A DNA stretch of 54,859 nt, taken from Clostridia bacterium (GTDB lineage Bacteria > Bacillota > Clostridia > Oscillospirales > Acutalibacteraceae). The position numbers were made by a program, and so were the translations under genes. Shown one piece after another: positions 42,470-50,378 of this stretch. The stretch lies in the NCBI GenBank assembly GCA_017403265.1, contig JAFQOJ010000014.1:1-54859 (forward strand), written 5' to 3'. The first letter of the stretch is position 1. The number at the start of each line of letters is the position of its first letter. The notes under the pieces were generated by a model. It did no database searches and had not been told where the DNA came from. It saw only the letters and a list, made by a program, of their open reading frames with translations.

Positions 42470-43391
42470 TATAGGAATAATTACGGCGGAAATTAAAGAG
42501 GTAAAAAGGCAAGCCAACAATATGGCGCTTATGTATGCTATAGAAATCGGCCGAAGACTTGTAGAAGCCAAGAGTGTATTGCAACACGGTGAGTGGGGCG
42601 AATGGCTTAAAAATGAAGTGGATTTTTCGCAGTCGAGCGCCAATAATTTTATGAAATTATATGAGGAATACGGACAGGCTCAAATATCGGTTTTTGGGGC
42701 TGTTGCAAATTCCCAAACGATTGGGAATTTGGCTTATTCAAAGGCTTTACAGCTATTGGCACTGCCCGAAAATGAGCGTGAAAAGTTTGCCGAAGAAGTA
42801 GGCGCCGAGGATATGACAGTCAAAGAATTAAAGGCTGCCATTGATGAGCGTAACGCCGCTGTTAAGAGAGCGGAAGAAGCTGAAAAGAAAGCGGAAGAAA
42901 TAGCCCGAAAACAGCAAGAAGCCGAAGCGGCAGTTAAAGAGGCTGCGGGGTTTGCTAAGGAATCCGAAGAATTAAAGGCTAGAGTATCGGAGTTAGAAAA
43001 TGAACTCGCCGCGGCTAACGAAGGCTCGAAGTTATCCACCGAAGAGCTTGATAGCATTAAAGCCGATGCTTTAAAGGAAGCAAAAGAAAAGGCCGCCGAA
43101 GAAGTTAAGAAAAAGTTAGAAAAAGCCAAAGCTTCAGCGGAGAAAGCAGTCAAGAAGCAAAAGGAAGCCGAGCAGAAGGCTTTAGAGCTTCAGGAAAGGT
43201 TGGAGGCTACACAAAAGCAGTTAAAGACCGCGACACCTGAAATAGCGGCTTTTAAGACCTTGTTTGATGAGTTGCAAAAGACAGCGCAAAGCTTAAAGTT
43301 AAAGCTTGAAAAAATTAAAGCAGATTCACCCGATGTTGCTGACAAATTATCAGCTGCGCTTAAGGCGTTCGGGCAGAGCTTACAAAGTTAG
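42420..43391 (+). CDS. DUF3102-domain protein with long coiled coil
   Basis: A 323-aa protein. The N-terminal DUF3102 region (about 20-130: MALMYAIEIGRRLVEAKSVLQHGEWGEWLKNEVDFSQSSANNFMKLY) is followed by a long Ala/Glu/Lys heptad stretch (about 140-275). DUF3102 is found in phages and plasmids, often near replication genes, but its function is not known. It overlaps pcfJ by 50 bases. The coiled coil suggests a multimer. Confidence 0.83.
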   Translation: MENNIIAVPQPEVPARDIGIITAEIKEVKRQANNMALMYAIEIGRRLVEAKSVLQHGEWGEWLKNEVDFSQSSANNFMKLYEEYGQAQISVFGAVANSQTIGNLAYSKALQLLALPENEREKFAEEVGAEDMTVKELKAAIDERNAAVKRAEEAEKKAEEIARKQQEAEAAVKEAAGFAKESEELKARVSELENELAAANEGSKLSTEELDSIKADALKEAKEKAAEEVKKKLEKAKASAEKAVKKQKEAEQKALELQERLEATQKQLKTATPEIAAFKTLFDELQKTAQSLKLKLEKIKADSPDVADKLSAALKAFGQSLQS

Positions 43392-43401
43392 GAGAAATAT
43401 T

Positions 43402-43653
43402 ATGAATACTAGTTTAGTATTGAGCGGATATGCTCTGTATTGTTTTATGGGCCTATTTGCGGTGCTTGTTATTGGGTTTATATTTTACAGTTGCGCTTAT
43501 GTAAAGGAAGCCCGAGAGCGTGAAAAAGCTGAAGCAAAATACAGAAAACTCTGCCGCGGCTACAACAGGCTTATAGGTGAATATCAAAGGATAACTTTAA
43601 GGGTACCTGATATTAAATTATCGCGGAATGCAACGGAGAAGAAAAATGTGTAA
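43402..43653 (+). CDS. small membrane protein
   Basis: An 83-aa protein with one hydrophobic helix (YALYCFMGLFAVLVIGFIFYSCAYV) followed by a basic, helical tail. ATG 43402 is preferred because GGAG lies seven bases upstream; a longer in-frame reading from 43306 lies inside the upstream gene. No family recognised. Confidence 0.65.
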   Translation: MNTSLVLSGYALYCFMGLFAVLVIGFIFYSCAYVKEAREREKAEAKYRKLCRGYNRLIGEYQRITLRVPDIKLSRNATEKKNV

Positions 43654-43840
43654 ATGCATTAGAACCGGGGAGGAGTTGCCTGACCGCAATAATCATTTTT
43701 CAGGTTATGAGTGCCGAAATAAAGAAAGGGTTTATTGTGAGCATTTTAGATATAACTTTGTTGATGGGACAAACTGCTGGCTTTTACGAAAGCCTGTAAA
43801 TGTTCGTGCGATTCTAGGGATAGATAAGAAGGTGCAGTAA
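43646..43840 (+). CDS. 64-aa Cys-rich protein
   Basis: The product (MCKCIRTGEELPDRNNHFSG then YCEHFRYNFVDGTNCW) has spaced Cys and His residues and may bind zinc. ATG 43646 follows GGAG by seven bases and overlaps the stop of the previous gene. Function unknown. Confidence 0.6.
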   Translation: MCKCIRTGEELPDRNNHFSGYECRNKERVYCEHFRYNFVDGTNCWLLRKPVNVRAILGIDKKVQ

Positions 43841-44313
43841 TGAACACAGATTTTTATGGCGAACGCGGACAGGCTATAGGTGAAGCAGCAGGCGCCTATG
43901 AAGAAATTATGTGCCGGTTACTCAACCGTGGAATTATAGAAGATATTGGATATTACATAGACCGCGGTTGTGACCCCGACCTTATTATAAAGGCTATTGA
44001 GATTACCGCCGGCAAGGGTAAGGATTGGAGATATACCAAAGGTATACTTCAAAGATGCCTTGAAGAAGGGATTTACACGGCGTATTCGTTTGAATGGGGC
44101 GTGCGATTCAAAAAAGGCTTAGCCGAAATTAAACAAAAATACGGTGAGCTTGATGATAGTATGCTATGCCTAGCGATAATGCTTACAGTCTTCAAAGAAG
44201 ATGTAAAAGAAATTCAAAAGGACTTTGAACGGTATTGTGCAGCTTTGGAGAGCGGTGATATTTCCGAGTGGGAACAAAGATGGAAGCGATATGCTTCCAT
44301 CAGTGAAGAATAA
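43840..44313 (+). CDS. DnaD-like replication-initiation protein
   Basis: A 157-aa protein. The central block CDPDLIIKAIEITAGKGKDWRYTKGILQRCLEEGIYT is the DnaB_2/DnaD C-terminal signature (D-x-x-L-I-x-x-A-I, then YI/TK-x-ILQ-x-W/C). It probably helps load helicase for phage replication. No helix-turn-helix N-terminal domain precedes it, so it is shorter than host DnaD. It starts at the base shared with the preceding stop. Confidence 0.78.
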   Translation: MNTDFYGERGQAIGEAAGAYEEIMCRLLNRGIIEDIGYYIDRGCDPDLIIKAIEITAGKGKDWRYTKGILQRCLEEGIYTAYSFEWGVRFKKGLAEIKQKYGELDDSMLCLAIMLTVFKEDVKEIQKDFERYCAALESGDISEWEQRWKRYASISEE

Positions 44314-44329
44314 AAAAAGGGGTAAATAA

Positions 44330-44479
44330 ATGAAAGTAAATAAAAAACCGAAGAAACTATTATGTTCTTCGGCTCAAAGAAAAATTAAAAATAAAATTTG
44401 TATGAATTGTCAAATCAGAAGAGAAATTGTGCGCATAAATAAGGTTATACATAAAGCGATTAACTCTCATCAATTTTAA
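44330..44479 (+). CDS. 49-aa basic protein
   Basis: ATG 44330 is preceded by AGGGG at seven bases. The product is Lys/Arg-rich with Cys residues (LLCSSAQRKIKNKICMNCQI). Its 3' end overlaps the convergent gene at 44460 by 20 bases. Possibly a small DNA- or RNA-binding phage protein. Confidence 0.5.
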   Translation: MKVNKKPKKLLCSSAQRKIKNKICMNCQIRREIVRINKVIHKAINSHQF

Positions 44480-44669
44480 TGTCATTCTCTGAAAAAATGT
44501 TGTTAAGTTTACGCAGTATGGAATTGTAAACAACATTGTTTTCTATAAGCATATCACGGTCGGGGTCGTTGAAGTCCATTTTGTCAAGTATGTTTGTTGT
44601 TGTTTCACGCAGATGTTTAATAGAAGCATAAATGGCTATTAATTCATTTGTTGAGAAAGATAAATCCAT
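44460..44669 (-). CDS. 69-aa protein encoded against the phage direction (moron-like)
   Basis: A helical, acidic protein (MDLSFSTNELIAIYASIKHLRETTTNILDKM...) with no recognised family. It is the only gene in this block on the minus strand and has its own near-consensus promoter (44697-44725). This layout is typical of morons expressed from the lysogen. ATG 44669 is favoured over GTG 44684, since GTGGTGA precedes it. Confidence 0.68.
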   Translation of the reverse strand: MDLSFSTNELIAIYASIKHLRETTTNILDKMDFNDPDRDMLIENNVVYNSILRKLNNIFSENDIKIDES

Positions 44670-44696
44670 TATAAAGTTCACCACTTTTTCAAAAAA

Positions 44697-44725
44697 AGTA
44701 TAGCATATTAAAAATGGATTTTCAA
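44697..44725 (-). promoter_or_regulatory. strong promoter for the minus-strand moron-like gene
   Basis: Read leftward, TTGAAA (44720-44725), 17 bases, TATACT (44697-44702). The transcript would start about 20 bases before the gene's ATG. Confidence 0.8.
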
Positions 44726-44831
44726 CGCCACATTTAAAAAACTGAAATTAAGAAATTGCAAAAATCGGTTTAAATACCGATTTAGCGCTTGATAAGAGAT
44801 ATTAACTAACGGAAAAATTTTGGAGACAAAA

Positions 44832-45761
44832 ATGAAACCTGTATACAGACAACGAATTATTAAGGCAGGTAATACGATTGAAGTCGAGAATACCTACCCT
44901 ACAAGATTCGGTGATACTCTTACACGAAGAAGACATAGCAAGGGTACACCGGAAGCTATGCAAGCTTATAACGAGGAGCTTGCGATAAGAAAACTGACCC
45001 GCATTATAAATACAAACTTTGTGCCTGATGATTGGTTTGTGACTTTTCACTATGAAAACCATAACAGACCGCAAGGTTATAAAGAGGCTAAAGCTCAACT
45101 CAGTGTATTTCTTCGTAAGCTTAGAAAGCTTTATGAAGAATGGGGGATTGAGTTTAAATACATAAAGCGTACTGCAAGGGGAGAACGCGGCGGTGTTCAC
45201 CACCATATTGTTTTACCGCAGGGCGAGAAATTTAAAAAGATAACTGAGCTTTGGAAAGAACATATTAAGTCTACACGCGAAGCTCGGCCGCCCGATTGCA
45301 GAGCGCTTTACGATACAGGTGAATATTCTTCGCTTGCGGCGTACATAGTTAAGCAGCCGATGTTCGATGATGATAATGAAGGCTATACAAAGAAATGGAT
45401 TGGCAGCAGAAATCTTAAAAAGCCTGTGGAAGAACCGCCGCGCGATATTTATGAAATCAAGTGGAAGGAAATTCCGACTGCCCGCCCCGGTTATTATATC
45501 GATACCGATAGCATCCGCGCAGGGTGTAACCCTGTAAACGGTAGGCCGTATTTGTTTTACCGAATGGTGAAGCTGCCGCCTGACTTCCATTGCTACGATG
45601 AAAACAACAAGCGGCTTTACGGTAGTGAAGCTATTAAGTACTTCAGGAAGCATAACAAAGAATGGATTCGGGATAACTTCTGGACGGATGATATTTGCCC
45701 TAGCGGTGAAATTGTGCCTAAGTCGGAATTGGAAGAAGGTGAGAAATATGACAAATTTTGA
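44832..45761 (+). CDS. HUH-endonuclease replication-initiator-like protein
   Basis: A 309-aa protein. WFVTFHYENHNRPQGYKEAKAQLSVFLRKLRKLYEEWGIEFKYI and the metal-binding RGGVHHHIVL (His about 123-125) match the rolling-circle Rep/G2P-like fold, and a candidate nicking Tyr lies in YSSLAAYIVKQ. Such proteins nick an origin and start rolling-circle replication. The role in a tailed phage is not established; it might mark an origin or late replication. Start ATG 44832 follows TTGGAG. Confidence 0.8.
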   Translation: MKPVYRQRIIKAGNTIEVENTYPTRFGDTLTRRRHSKGTPEAMQAYNEELAIRKLTRIINTNFVPDDWFVTFHYENHNRPQGYKEAKAQLSVFLRKLRKLYEEWGIEFKYIKRTARGERGGVHHHIVLPQGEKFKKITELWKEHIKSTREARPPDCRALYDTGEYSSLAAYIVKQPMFDDDNEGYTKKWIGSRNLKKPVEEPPRDIYEIKWKEIPTARPGYYIDTDSIRAGCNPVNGRPYLFYRMVKLPPDFHCYDENNKRLYGSEAIKYFRKHNKEWIRDNFWTDDICPSGEIVPKSELEEGEKYDKF

Positions 45762-45918
45762 AAAGATTAAAGCAAAGAATGTTGAAGAAATGGCAGATTT
45801 TCTTTGTGATAACAGCGATTGTGATGTTTGCCCTGCTTATGATGCTAATTATTGTCCTAACGAGAATATGAAAATATGCAGTAAAGCGATGAAAAAATGG
45901 CTTGAAAGTGAGGTTTAG
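45748..45918 (+). CDS. 56-aa Cys-rich phage protein
   Basis: Starts at ATG 45748 inside the end of the HUH gene, after GAAGGTGA. The product has a CDNSDCDVCPAYDANYCP pattern, likely a zinc-binding or metal-stabilised fold. Similar to the ORF that follows. Function unknown. Confidence 0.6.
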   Translation: MTNFEKIKAKNVEEMADFLCDNSDCDVCPAYDANYCPNENMKICSKAMKKWLESEV

Positions 45919-45922
45919 ACTG

Positions 45923-46069
45923 ATGCTTGAGCAGGAGTTAGAAGCCATGCGGCAGCTTTTTTGTGATAATTACTGCAAGTATCCGCTTATTTGTAATACA
46001 CAAGAAAAGCTTGACGGTATTTGTGATGAGTGCCCGCTAAATAAGTTGGCGGAAATAATTAAAAAATAA
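45923..46069 (+). CDS. 48-aa Cys-rich phage protein
   Basis: ATG 45923, GAGG nine bases upstream. The product has paired Cys (FCDNYCKYPLIC, ICDECP) spaced as in the previous 56-aa ORF, suggesting duplication or shared fold. Function unknown. Confidence 0.55.
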   Translation: MLEQELEAMRQLFCDNYCKYPLICNTQEKLDGICDECPLNKLAEIIKK

Positions 46070-46087
46070 CTTTAAAGGAGAATTTTT

Positions 46088-46441
46088 ATGTCAAACAATA
46101 TTTGTGAATTTTGCGGTCAGGTGCTTATGACCGATGTAGAATGCGAATGCAAGGAAGCTAAACAGGCGCGAAGAATTTTGGACCAAATTGAACGTGCTAA
46201 AGAAGCTGCCGATGAGATATTCGGCGAAAACAGTAAAAAAGAAAATTACACCCCTATTTCAGAAGAATGTATGGATATCATTTATTCCGCAATTGAGCAG
46301 ATTGCTCACGCGAAAATATACGCGGTAACCTTTACATTGCCGAACGGCGCTAAGGCTAAGCTTACGCGCAGTAAGGGTGATATTAAAATTGAACGAAGCG
46401 AAACAAAAAAATCAGCCGAAATAGTTGAAGAGAGATTTTAG
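46088..46441 (+). CDS. 117-aa unknown protein with a Cys-rich N-terminus
   Basis: The N-terminus (ICEFCGQVLMTDVECECKE) resembles a zinc ribbon or treble clef; the remainder is charged and partly helical, with a beta-rich end (KIYAVTFTLPNGAKAKLTRSKG). GGAG is close to the ATG. No known family. Confidence 0.6.
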   Translation: MSNNICEFCGQVLMTDVECECKEAKQARRILDQIERAKEAADEIFGENSKKENYTPISEECMDIIYSAIEQIAHAKIYAVTFTLPNGAKAKLTRSKGDIKIERSETKKSAEIVEERF

Positions 46442-46444
46442 CTT

Positions 46445-46516
46445 ATGGAAGTAAAGCATATTTTAATAATTATCGCCGTGATAGCTTTCGCGGTTTATGT
46501 TTGGAGGACTAAATAA
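46445..46516 (+). CDS. 23-aa membrane peptide
   Basis: MEVKHILIIIAVIAFAVYVW and a short basic tail, a single hydrophobic helix. It sits between two genes, three bases after one and overlapping the next by a base. It is short, so it remains a low-confidence call. Confidence 0.4.
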   Translation: MEVKHILIIIAVIAFAVYVWRTK

Positions 46517-46737
46517 TGGCTCAAAAAACTGAAATCACCTGTGACCGTTGCGGTAGGCGAATAATAAATTCAAAAGGTTGCTATAATCCAAATTATTGTT
46601 TACGCGATGATTCGGCAAAAATGACACTTTGGGGTGTAGGGGAGCCACGAAGTACTTTTGGTCAGCGCATAGATTTGTGTATTGATTGTTATCAAAAATT
46701 TGTGACCTTTATGGAAAGAAGTGATGTTGATGACTAA
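46516..46737 (+). CDS. 73-aa zinc-ribbon-like protein
   Basis: TCDRCGRRI near residue 10 and LCIDCYQKF near residue 57 form a CxxC...CxxC pair. The ATG overlaps the previous stop. It may bind DNA, RNA or a protein partner. No specific role known. Confidence 0.62.
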   Translation: MAQKTEITCDRCGRRIINSKGCYNPNYCLRDDSAKMTLWGVGEPRSTFGQRIDLCIDCYQKFVTFMERSDVDD

Positions 46738-47131
46738 AGAAAGATTATTATTATCAATTGAAACTATAAAAGAAAATATTAAAATTCTTAAAGATATTGA
46801 ACCTGAAGATGCTGGAGCTTATCTACAATTGGAACACGAAAAGCATATTCTTGAATTATTGCAAGCGGAGGCGGAAGAACGATTGTTTGTTTCGCCTGTA
46901 AAAATTGGGAATAAAGTTTGGTTTATTCAACAAGATGATGAAGATGAGTGGTATACAAGCGAAGAAACTGTTATAGATGTTTCTTCTAAAGGATTTTACT
47001 ACAGTGAATTTTTGGATGGAGGCGGCGCCGGTATTTTAGAATTGTATGATGAAATCGGCGAGACTGTTTTCTTATCACAGGAAGAAGCGGAGAAGGCTAT
47101 CATTCAGTTACAGGAGAAAGCCAATGATTAA
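46730..47131 (+). CDS. 133-aa unknown phage protein
   Basis: A helical N-terminus (TKERLLLSIETIKENIKILKDIE) is followed by a beta-rich part (VKIGNKVWFIQQDDEDEWYTSEETVIDVSSKGFYY). The latter resembles small phage proteins often found near early regions. Start ATG 46730 or 46724. It overlaps both neighbours. Confidence 0.6.
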   Translation: MTKERLLLSIETIKENIKILKDIEPEDAGAYLQLEHEKHILELLQAEAEERLFVSPVKIGNKVWFIQQDDEDEWYTSEETVIDVSSKGFYYSEFLDGGGAGILELYDEIGETVFLSQEEAEKAIIQLQEKAND

Positions 47132-47477
47132 ATACATATTCCCTTTGATACTGATTATTTTAAACATTGGCGCGGCGGTGGTGTGTGCCGTCACGCACGA
47201 TTTTAAAATGGCGATTTATTGGCTCGCCGCAGCAGTACTGAATATTTGTGTGACTGAAGGTTGTGTGGCTTCTGTTCCGAGACGAAAACACAAAAAACAT
47301 AGAATTCAAAAGAAATGGTTAAAGCGGTTCGGGAAAACCTTTGAGCCTTATCGTGGTTTGGTAGTTGCAAAAATTTGTAACGAAACGGTGCTTTATTGCC
47401 ATCCTAAACATTGGGATAAATTTATTAAAATGTCAAAGAAGAAAGGAATTGAAGTACAATGCCCGATAAAAAACTAA
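47124..47477 (+). CDS. 117-aa membrane protein
   Basis: Two hydrophobic helices (about 4-22 and 29-48) and a basic tail (SVPRRKHKKHRIQKKWLKRFGK). GGAGA lies close before ATG 47124, and an overlapping stop precedes it. Function unknown. Confidence 0.62.
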   Translation: MIKYIFPLILIILNIGAAVVCAVTHDFKMAIYWLAAAVLNICVTEGCVASVPRRKHKKHRIQKKWLKRFGKTFEPYRGLVVAKICNETVLYCHPKHWDKFIKMSKKKGIEVQCPIKN

Positions 47478-47758
47478 CCGATAGCGAGATTGTAAAGGGA
47501 TTTAAATTATTAGTCAAATTTAAAAGTTATGAATTCAAATTCTTAACCGACCCATTTGATGAGTTTAAATCTTTTAAATTGGCAGATGTTCTTGACCTAA
47601 TCTACCGCTTACAAAAAAAGAATAAAGACTTGCAAGAAAGAAATGTAATTTTAAAGGGGTTGGTTGATACTCAAAAAGCAGAGATTGAGAAACTGCAAAA
47701 TTTTAAAGCATATTTTGATTTTTATTATGGTTGCGATATAGAAAATATTAGGCATTGA
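47459..47758 (+). CDS. 99-aa coiled-coil protein, apparently cut short by a frameshift
   Basis: The sequence (PDKKLTDSEIVKGFKLLVKF...LQKKNKDLQERNVILKGLVDTQKAEIEKLQNF) has a leucine-heptad coil. The frame ends at TGA 47756-47758. In another frame a 38-codon continuation (DENGDTTSFDEFYNCAIANA...) runs to 47873 without its own start. This suggests the protein was once about 138 aa. Confidence 0.55.
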   Translation: MPDKKLTDSEIVKGFKLLVKFKSYEFKFLTDPFDEFKSFKLADVLDLIYRLQKKNKDLQERNVILKGLVDTQKAEIEKLQNFKAYFDFYYGCDIENIRH

Positions 47759-47873
47759 TGAAAATGGCGATACAACTTCTTTTGATGAATTTTATAATTG
47801 TGCAATAGCAAATGCAGAAAGTATAGAACATCATATTGCACATATCATTAAAACCGCCAAAGCCAAAGCATAA
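47757..47873 (+). pseudogene. orphan C-terminal piece after a frameshift
   Basis: Codes DENGDTTSFDEFYNCAIANA and on to KAKA-stop. It has no start codon or ribosome-binding site. It continues smoothly from the preceding coiled-coil protein if one or two bases near 47740-47757 are lost or gained. Confidence 0.45.
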
Positions 47874-47984
47874 CCGAAAGTACGGGACTTGCTATACATA
47901 CGGTGAGTTTTGCGCTCTTGTAAAACAAAAGAAAATCATCATCAGGAATGGTGGAAGTTTTGAATCAAAAGGCAGGTGAAGGTA

Positions 47985-48419
47985 TTGAACTGGAGAAAGG
48001 AAGCGGCGAACGACTTGCGGACCTACCCCGAAAGGAAAGCCGCTATTGAAAACATACGCGAGCGAATAGAAGTTTTAGAGGAGCAATTTACTTCTCTTAA
48101 AGGTATCTCTACCGATACGCCCGTCATGGGCGGTATGAGCCGCCAGGAAGAGAAGATGCTTGACAACATATCAGAGCGTGAAAAACTGTCTTCGAGCCTT
48201 AAGATTGCCGAAGACTTAGTGAAGCTTACGGAAAAGGGGCTTGAGGTTCTCGACGAGAGAGAGCGACGAGTCCTTGAAGGCTTTTATTTTGAAAGGTCAG
48301 AAAACAACGTTGAACGGCTTTGTGAGAAATTTCACCTTGAAAAAACTAGGCTTTATGAAATTAAGGATATTGCTCTTCGGAAGTTTACAATCGCCATGTA
48401 CGGAACGGTGGAAATTTGA
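47985..48419 (+). CDS. ArpU-like late transcription regulator
   Basis: About 144 aa from TTG 47985 (AGGTGA five bases upstream), or GTG 47976. The C-terminal part (DERERRVLEGFYFERSENNVERLCEKFHLEKTRLYEIKDIALRKFTIAMYG) resembles sigma-70 region 4, as in ArpU/RinA-type phage regulators, which activate late genes. It lies just before the terminase block, the usual place. The N-terminal half is helical. Confidence 0.75.
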   Translation: MNWRKEAANDLRTYPERKAAIENIRERIEVLEEQFTSLKGISTDTPVMGGMSRQEEKMLDNISEREKLSSSLKIAEDLVKLTEKGLEVLDERERRVLEGFYFERSENNVERLCEKFHLEKTRLYEIKDIALRKFTIAMYGTVEI

Positions 48420-48479
48420 AAAAGCGGAAAAAGAGCGGAACATTTACACAATGTTTCGTGATAAAATGATATTGTAAGA

Positions 48480-48530
48480 AACTGGACAAGCGGTTTGAAA
48501 CAAAAACCGAACTATCCAGTTTTTTATTTT
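48480..48530 (+). terminator. nested terminator after the ArpU-like gene
   Basis: AACTGGA (48480-48486) pairs with TCCAGTT (48515-48521), enclosing CGGTTT/AAACCG (48491-48496, 48504-48509), followed by TTTTATTTT. It separates early from structural genes. Confidence 0.78.
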
Positions 48531-48604
48531 GTACCGGCAAAGGAGAAACCGGTGTGGTGGGAAGGTCGGGTAAAGATAATTCGTAATTCGGAATTGTTAA
48601 AATT

Positions 48605-48637
48605 ACGTGCGCGTGAGCGTGTGTGCGCACGTGCGCG
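48605..48637. other. alternating purine-pyrimidine tract with a 12-bp palindrome
   Basis: The tract alternates purine and pyrimidine with one break near 48615-48617. It contains the perfect palindrome GCGCACGTGCGC (48625-48636). It is 28 bases before the terminase small subunit, where a packaging site may be found, and is unusually GC-rich here. Such DNA can adopt Z form. Confidence 0.5.
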
Positions 48638-48664
48638 AGACTCTAAATATAAGGACGGTGAGAA

Positions 48665-49042
48665 ATGTTGACAAAAGTGAACACTTTAAAGGGTTTATAC
48701 CCAAACCTGAAAACTAAGCAAAGGCGCGTAGCAGAAGCACTTGTGGACCCTGATGACGTAAGGAACGTAAGTGAGCTGTGTAAAGATTTCAATATTTCAA
48801 GAACGACCTTTTATAACTGGCAACAAAACAGAGAGTTTATAGGGTACATTGATTGCCTTGTAGAGAACTATACTACAAGCATTATTCCAAAGGCTTGGAA
48901 AGAAATCGGTAAGAAGGTTGAACAGGGAAACATGGAAGCGATTCGTATGCTTTTAGAGGTTAAGGGTAAAATTCAAAAGGATTCTAACGTCAATACAAAC
49001 AATGTTGTGATTTTCACCGGTGAGGACGAAATTCCAAAATGA
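48665..49042 (+). CDS. terminase small subunit (HTH type)
   Basis: A 125-aa protein. The N-terminal helix-turn-helix (LKTKQRRVAEALVDPDDVRNVSELCKDFNISRTTFYNWQQN) is followed by a helical domain (PKAWKEIGKKVEQGNMEAIRMLLEVKGK), as in phBC6A51-type small terminases. It binds pac or cos DNA and directs the large subunit, whose gene overlaps it by four bases. GGACGGTGAG precedes the ATG. Confidence 0.83.
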   Translation: MLTKVNTLKGLYPNLKTKQRRVAEALVDPDDVRNVSELCKDFNISRTTFYNWQQNREFIGYIDCLVENYTTSIIPKAWKEIGKKVEQGNMEAIRMLLEVKGKIQKDSNVNTNNVVIFTGEDEIPK

Positions 49043-50376
49043 AGAAACGGCATTTACCCGAAATAATCGGGAGCGGTTACGGTGATTTTTGGCGTGATAC
49101 AAAGAGATACAGGGTTTTAAAGGGCGGTAAAGGTAGCAAAAAGTCAGCTACCACCGCCTTAAATTATATATTCAGGCTTATGCGGTACCCTGAGAGCAAC
49201 TTGCTTGTAGTAAGAGGTGTAATGAACACTCACCGCGACAGTACATTTGCACAGCTTAAATGGGCGCAGGAAAAGTTGGGTGTAAGCCATTTATGGCAAA
49301 ATACCGTAAGCCCTATGGAAATGACCTATAAGCCCACCGGACAAAAGATATTGTTTCGCGGTTTTGATGACGTTTTAAAGCTTGCTTCGACTACCGTGGC
49401 CAAAGGTTATCTTTGTTGGGTGTGGATAGAGGAAGCCTATGAGATAGCAAGTGAAGCGGATTTCGATAAGCTTGACTTATCAGTTCCGCGTGGTAATGTT
49501 CCCCCGAACCTTTTTAAGCAAACAACCTTAACCTTTAACCCCTGGAGTGAAACCCATTGGTTGAAAAAGCGGTTTTTTGATACTGAGCACGACAATGTAA
49601 GCACATATTCAACCAATTACCTTTGCAATGAGTTCCTGGACGACACTGACCGCCTTGTTTTTGAGCGTATGAGAGCGGAAAACTACCGCAAATATACGGT
49701 TGCAGGGCTTGGCGAGTGGGGAATCGCCGAAGGGCTTGTGTATGAAAATTGGCAAGCGCTTGAGTTTGATTATAAAGAGCTTGGCATTGAGCGCGATGAA
49801 AACGGCCAAATAACCGTTGATAACAGTTGGAAGTACCGAAGTTTCTTTGGCCTTGACTACGGTTACACCAATGACCCCACAGCTTTTATTGCTTTTGCGG
49901 TTAATAAGGTTGATAAAGAGATTTTTATTTATGATGAGCATTACGAAGTTAAGATGCTGAATTCAGATATAGCCGCTATGATAAAGCGCAAGGGCTACAA
50001 CAAGGAGCGCATCCGCGCCGATGCTGCAGAGCCTAAGTCCAACGAAGACCTTCGAAGGCTTGGAATCAGCCGAATATTACCTTCGGTTAAAGGTAAGGAC
50101 AGCATTATAAACGGTATTGCGCAGATTCAGGAATATAAAATCTATGTTCATCCCCGGTGCGAAAACACAATAAAGGAGCTTAGCTCTTATTGTTGGCAAA
50201 AGGATAAGAATGAAAACGGCATAAACAAGCCTGTTGATACGGACAACCATTTAATGGATGCATTCCGTTACGGTTTTTATGATGTTTTGTTCTACCACCC
50301 ACAAAAAGAAAAACCGCGTGTGCGTGTGGATAGAAGTAATATTACTGCTGAAGATATGAACGGCGCGTGGGGATGA
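49039..50376 (+). CDS. terminase large subunit (PBSX type)
   Basis: A 445-aa motor/nuclease. The Walker A motif is LKGGKGSKKSATTAL (residues 29-36), Walker B is CWVWIEEAYEIA, and the nuclease part shows FFGLDYGYTNDPTAFIAF (metal-binding Asp) and a terminal DNHLMDAFRYGFYD. It drives DNA packaging into the capsid. It begins four bases before the end of terS. A repeat element starts right after its stop codon. Confidence 0.95.
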   Translation: MKKRHLPEIIGSGYGDFWRDTKRYRVLKGGKGSKKSATTALNYIFRLMRYPESNLLVVRGVMNTHRDSTFAQLKWAQEKLGVSHLWQNTVSPMEMTYKPTGQKILFRGFDDVLKLASTTVAKGYLCWVWIEEAYEIASEADFDKLDLSVPRGNVPPNLFKQTTLTFNPWSETHWLKKRFFDTEHDNVSTYSTNYLCNEFLDDTDRLVFERMRAENYRKYTVAGLGEWGIAEGLVYENWQALEFDYKELGIERDENGQITVDNSWKYRSFFGLDYGYTNDPTAFIAFAVNKVDKEIFIYDEHYEVKMLNSDIAAMIKRKGYNKERIRADAAEPKSNEDLRRLGISRILPSVKGKDSIINGIAQIQEYKIYVHPRCENTIKELSSYCWQKDKNENGINKPVDTDNHLMDAFRYGFYDVLFYHPQKEKPRVRVDRSNITAEDMNGAWG

Positions 50377-50378
50377 AT

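Noticed and set aside
48241..48477. A 78-aa ORF overlapping the ArpU-like gene
   Set aside because: It lies in another frame of the regulator gene, has no ribosome site and looks like a shadow.
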